Assembly (NCBI GenBank): GCA_018398765.1
Contig: JAHBMJ010004089.1
Coordinates: forward strand, 52,041 to 83,841
From: Chromera velia
Lineage: Eukaryota > Sar > Chromeraceae
DNA: 31,801 nucleotides
Direction: 5' to 3'
Below, one piece after another: positions 28,932-31,801 of this stretch (position 1 is its first letter; each line of letters begins with the position of its first letter). Position numbers and translations under genes: made by a program. Below the pieces are notes generated by a model. That model saw only the letters and a list, made by a program, of their open reading frames with translations, had not been told where the DNA came from and ran no database searches.

Positions 28932-30069
28932 TTCGCCTGCAGTGTAACTCCTATTCTTTAGTTTTAAAGACTTCTTTCAACGTTTTTGGCACTTTTAAAA
29001 ATTGAATTAAGATTCTTTTAAAAATATGTTGTTTATCTGCGCTTGTCTGCCTCGTTCAGAGAACTGACTGCACTGACAATTAAAACTCTTAATTATACTA
29101 GAAAGTGACTTTTAATTTTCTATATATCACACTAAATTTTATATAAAAAACTAAGTCTTTAAAGCACTTAGAATGATTTTATTTATTGTTTCTTACCTGC
29201 ATGAAAGTATGAACAACTTTTAAAGATAAGGTTTAATGGGTTTGTGGTGTGTATGTTAGAAATTGTTGGACGTGAGTGAGGTAAAAGAATTATAGTATGT
29301 TGATATATCGGGGAGTGATTGCAGACTCTACAGACATATGACAATGCACAGCGTAATGCACAAACAAGCTAACTTTTACTTCTAATGGAATACGCCGAAT
29401 CCATACACTGATGTAAAGAGGGAGCACACAGCGGGCAACCCCCATGAAAGGTAAGAATGAATGTCCGCAAACAGATCTGCCGATTTGACACCCACAGAAA
29501 GCAGTTCAACCAAACAAATGTTGAGCACTATGACCGTATAAGAGGTAAATGCTTAGCTTCTGAAAGCCTGATCGATCCATGGCCTCTAGCCAGAGGGCCT
29601 TGCCCACGACCGGCCATCATAGCGTTCTTGTTTTTTCTGGGTGAGGCCCGGCACTAGCCACTGGGTCTTAGTCCACCCAGGAGCCCTACCTCCAAATTCT
29701 CATGCAAACAAGAGCTGCGCCTCACTCCCACAACTTCAGATGACCCGAGATTACCAGCCGTAATGCTTCCTCACGAAACCCAAGCACCGACAAACGGTCC
29801 TCCGAGAAAGGCTTAGTCTGACCTGCAGCACAGATATGTAAAAATTCATAAAGTGGCTCACCTTCTGGCCACCCAGAGCTGGCCCCCTCATCCAGAAAGC
29901 CTTTCCAGCTCATCCTCTAGAGCTTGTTAGAGCGCACGCATAGAAGGGATTCAATGGAAGCTTTACTGGGGCAACTTTATAGGCCCCTTTGCGTAGAGAC
30001 GGGCCGTGCCCTTCGTGATGGAAGATCGAAATTGCCCTCTCAGGGCAACCAGTAGAGTGAATATCATAA
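28932..30069. other. No supportable gene
   Basis: Bases 28932-29400 are A/T-rich with no open frames of interest. From about 29400 composition becomes balanced. A short minus-strand open frame (29722-29913, 63 codons ending TGA) has protein-like composition, but no motif I recognise. It may belong with the plus-strand open frame at 30070 as part of a decayed element. Confidence 0.4.
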
Positions 30070-30366
30070 ACCCAAGAAAAAGCAAAGAAGCCAATCCTCT
30101 GGGCTTTCGATAAAGCCTACTTTCATCGCTGGAGAGCAAGTCTGTGTGATGGGAGAGAGGCGGTACTAGGTCTTGCTCTGATCGACTTGAAACATTCGAT
30201 GGAAAGCCGATTTAATTTGGGAGCCGATTTTAGATTGGCCAACCATGTGATGGCCCCAGAAGGCAAGCTACACGTTGTGGGCCAGGGCCTGGCTGGCCAC
30301 CAAAGCCAAAAAGCACTTCCTGGCTACGCGCTGACCCATCAAAATGCCGATCTGAAAAATTTTTAG
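30070..30366 (+). pseudogene. Open frame of 98 codons without ATG start, unidentified
   Basis: Open from after TAA 30067-30069 to TAG 30364-30366. The translation has balanced, protein-like composition, including KKPILWAFDKAYFHRW, EAVLGLALIDLKHSMESR, GADFRLANHVMAPEGK and VVGQGLAGHQSQKAL. FDKAYFHRW is loosely reminiscent of the FDKAYD motif of LINE-type reverse transcriptases, but the rest does not fit what I know of that domain. It has internal Met residues, but none near its beginning. It may be an exon or a fragment of a mobile element. Confidence 0.3.
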
Positions 30367-30710
30367 TCAGGTTTTCAGAAAGTTTTCCTCCACTCAGAAA
30401 GTCGGGTCAACAGAATGGGCCTCTATCCACAAAATCTCATTGTCAAGCGTTCCATTGGATTGTATTAGAAGGCTTGACAACGACGAAATCGTGTTCAACT
30501 TGTTATTCCAGAACCTTATTTTTGGAGGGGTTACAGATTCCGGAGTTTTTTTCCCCTCCGGTATCTGTGTTGGCTGGACACCTCTGGTTGCTCGTGGGAG
30601 TGGTTGCCTCGGTGCAAAGGAGTTGTCCGACAACTAGAAGGGTTGCCGGACTGGTTTGGGTCACTCAATCAGGTCAGTTCGTTTTGTGTCGTTCCATCAG
30701 CAACAGGGGG

Positions 30711-30878
30711 GGGTGGACCCTCTCGCAGGGGTACGAAGCGACGGAATTTTATACCCCTGGAGGAGGGGGGGGGTCCTAGACATATTTTGGACGCAAACCT
30801 GCAGAGGAGGTCGGACCCCCCCCCTCCACCAGGGGTACGAAATTCCGCTGCTTCGTACCCCTGCGAGAGGGTCCACCC
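30711..30878. repeat. Large inverted repeat (hairpin), 66-bp arms
   Basis: The left arm 30711-30776 starts GGGTGGACCCTCTCGCAGGG. The right arm 30813-30878 is its near-perfect reverse complement and ends CTGCGAGAGGGTCCACCC. The loop is 36 bp. The arms include GGTACGAAGC and a G9/C9 run. It is likely a small foldback or MITE-type element. The reading frames crossing it are by-products. Confidence 0.85.
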
Positions 30879-31077
30879 AGTGAGGGAATTAAAAAAATCT
30901 TATTTACAGAGATGAGCTTTCTTGGTGCATGCAGAAGGCTTTGTATGATGTCTGTAAGTGTTCCTGTGTGGTTGCAACCTGGCCATTGTGGTTGCTGAGC
31001 GACTGACCGGTCTGCCCTCGGCAAGGCAAAAAACTGCCGTCTCCTTTTACGTGTGTTGCTCACCCCTTCCCCCCTTC

Positions 31078-31155
31078 TCTGCTCTTTGCAGGTCGTTGGT
31101 CTCATTTGGGAGATGTTTGTTCTGGGCCCCAGGCTTTCTTCAACTCCTCCAGAGG
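31078..31155 (+). other. Possible plus-strand exon next to the minisatellite
   Basis: CTTTGCAG at about 31083-31090 is followed by 63 open bases reading VVGLIWEMFVLGPRLSSTPP and a GTAGGT donor near 31154. The borders look like the exons of the alveolin gene, but there is no second exon to join it to, and the minus strand is also open here. It could be chance. Confidence 0.2.
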
Positions 31156-31244
31156 TAGGTCTTTGCATTTTTGTTAAGGCCGCAGTCTTCAGACTGCGAA
31201 AAAGAGCAGCGCCCCTACGTGCCGAGCCTGTGTTTTTTTCTACC

Positions 31245-31801
31245 TGCCTGACTGCCTCCAAAATTTCGCCATTCTTGCCTGCTTGACTGCCCTCTAGCTT
31301 TCGGCCTTTCTGTCTGGCTAAATGCCTTCCTAATTTCAGCCTTTCCGCCCACCCTATTGCCTTCCTAATTTCGGCCTTCGCCACGCTCCCAATTTTGGTC
31401 TTCCTGCCTGCCCGATTGCCTTCCCAATTTCGGCCTTCTTGCCTGCCTGACTGCCTTCCAGAGTTTTGCATTCCTGCCATGCTGACTGCTTTCCCATTTC
31501 GGCCTTCTTGCCTGCCTGACTGCCCTCCAAATTTCGGTCTTTCTGTCTGCCTCAATGCTTTCTAAATTTCGGCCTTTCTGTCTGCCTGACTGACTTCGCA
31601 ATTTCGGCCTTCCTGCCTATCTGGTTGGCTTCCCAATTTCGGCTTTCCTGCCTGCCTGATTGCCTTCCCTATTTTGGCCTTCCTTCCTGCCCAAGTTTCC
31701 TCCTAACGCTTCCTAATTTCGGTCATCCTGCTTGCCCGATGGCCTTCCCAATTTTGTTCTTCCTGCTGGCCCGACTGTCTTCCCAAGTTCGGCCTTCTTG
31801 T
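31245..31801. repeat. ~35-bp minisatellite, continues past the window end
   Basis: About 16 imperfect copies of a unit of roughly 35 bp with the core AATTTCGGCCTTCCTGCC followed by TGCCTGAYTGCCTTCC. Units diverge by several bases, and some are shortened (for example near 31375-31390). The minus strand is open through most of it, giving repeated GRQEGRN/WEGSRAGRK-like peptides. A real protein cannot be shown. Confidence 0.85.

Noticed and set aside
1..31801. CRISPR arrays, bacterial operons, rRNA genes
   Set aside because: The tandem repeats lack regular unique spacers, the genes are spliced eukaryotic ones, and no rRNA-like conserved stretch was seen.

Overview
The window looks like nuclear DNA of an intron-rich, repeat-rich eukaryote. 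It carries a spliced gene for an alveolin, a cytoskeletal protein of the cortical alveoli / inner membrane complex, so the source is an alveolate. The balanced base composition, long simple repeats, roughly 350-nt GT-AG introns and Ty1/copia-type retroelement would suit a chromerid alga such as Chromera velia. The species is an inference; the alveolin assignment comes from the sequence.

Layout, left to right. Bases 1-1493 hold simple repeats and no gene I can support. Bases 1494-2589 (+) carry a two-exon gene for a small secreted cysteine-rich protein. Bases 2590-4540 are simple repeats and unassigned DNA. Bases 4540-13065 are three nested mobile elements. The oldest layer is a decayed reverse-transcriptase ORF on the minus strand (4540-5868, continuing at 12963-13065). 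It is split by a ~388-bp foldback/MITE-like element (5869-6136 and 12843-12962). That element is in turn split by a 6,701-bp Ty1/copia LTR retrotransposon (6137-12837, minus strand) with 517-bp LTRs and a 5-bp target duplication. Bases 13066-15319 show no supportable gene.

Bases 15320-26371 (-) hold the main host gene. I could join 25 coding exons with GT-AG borders and fully consistent reading phase into about 754 codons. The protein has a Gly/Pro/Gln-rich N-terminus, a 152-residue alveolin core (exons 5-13), a ~407-residue Pro/Met-rich domain (exons 14-20, containing a 30-N assembly gap), one more alveolin-like repeat and a short unique tail ending in TGA. Introns are full of microsatellites that are pyrimidine-rich on the coding strand, and most 5' splice sites start GTC or GTT instead of GTA/GTG.

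Bases 26372-31801 contain a GC-rich patch, short tandem repeats, a large perfect-like hairpin, two unexplained open frames and a ~35-bp minisatellite that runs off the window edge.

The retroelement genes make up a full gag-PR-INT-RT-RNase H set. This copy has seven in-frame TAG/TAA codons plus a gag/pol frame change, so it is probably dead. The host genes show no functional link to each other.
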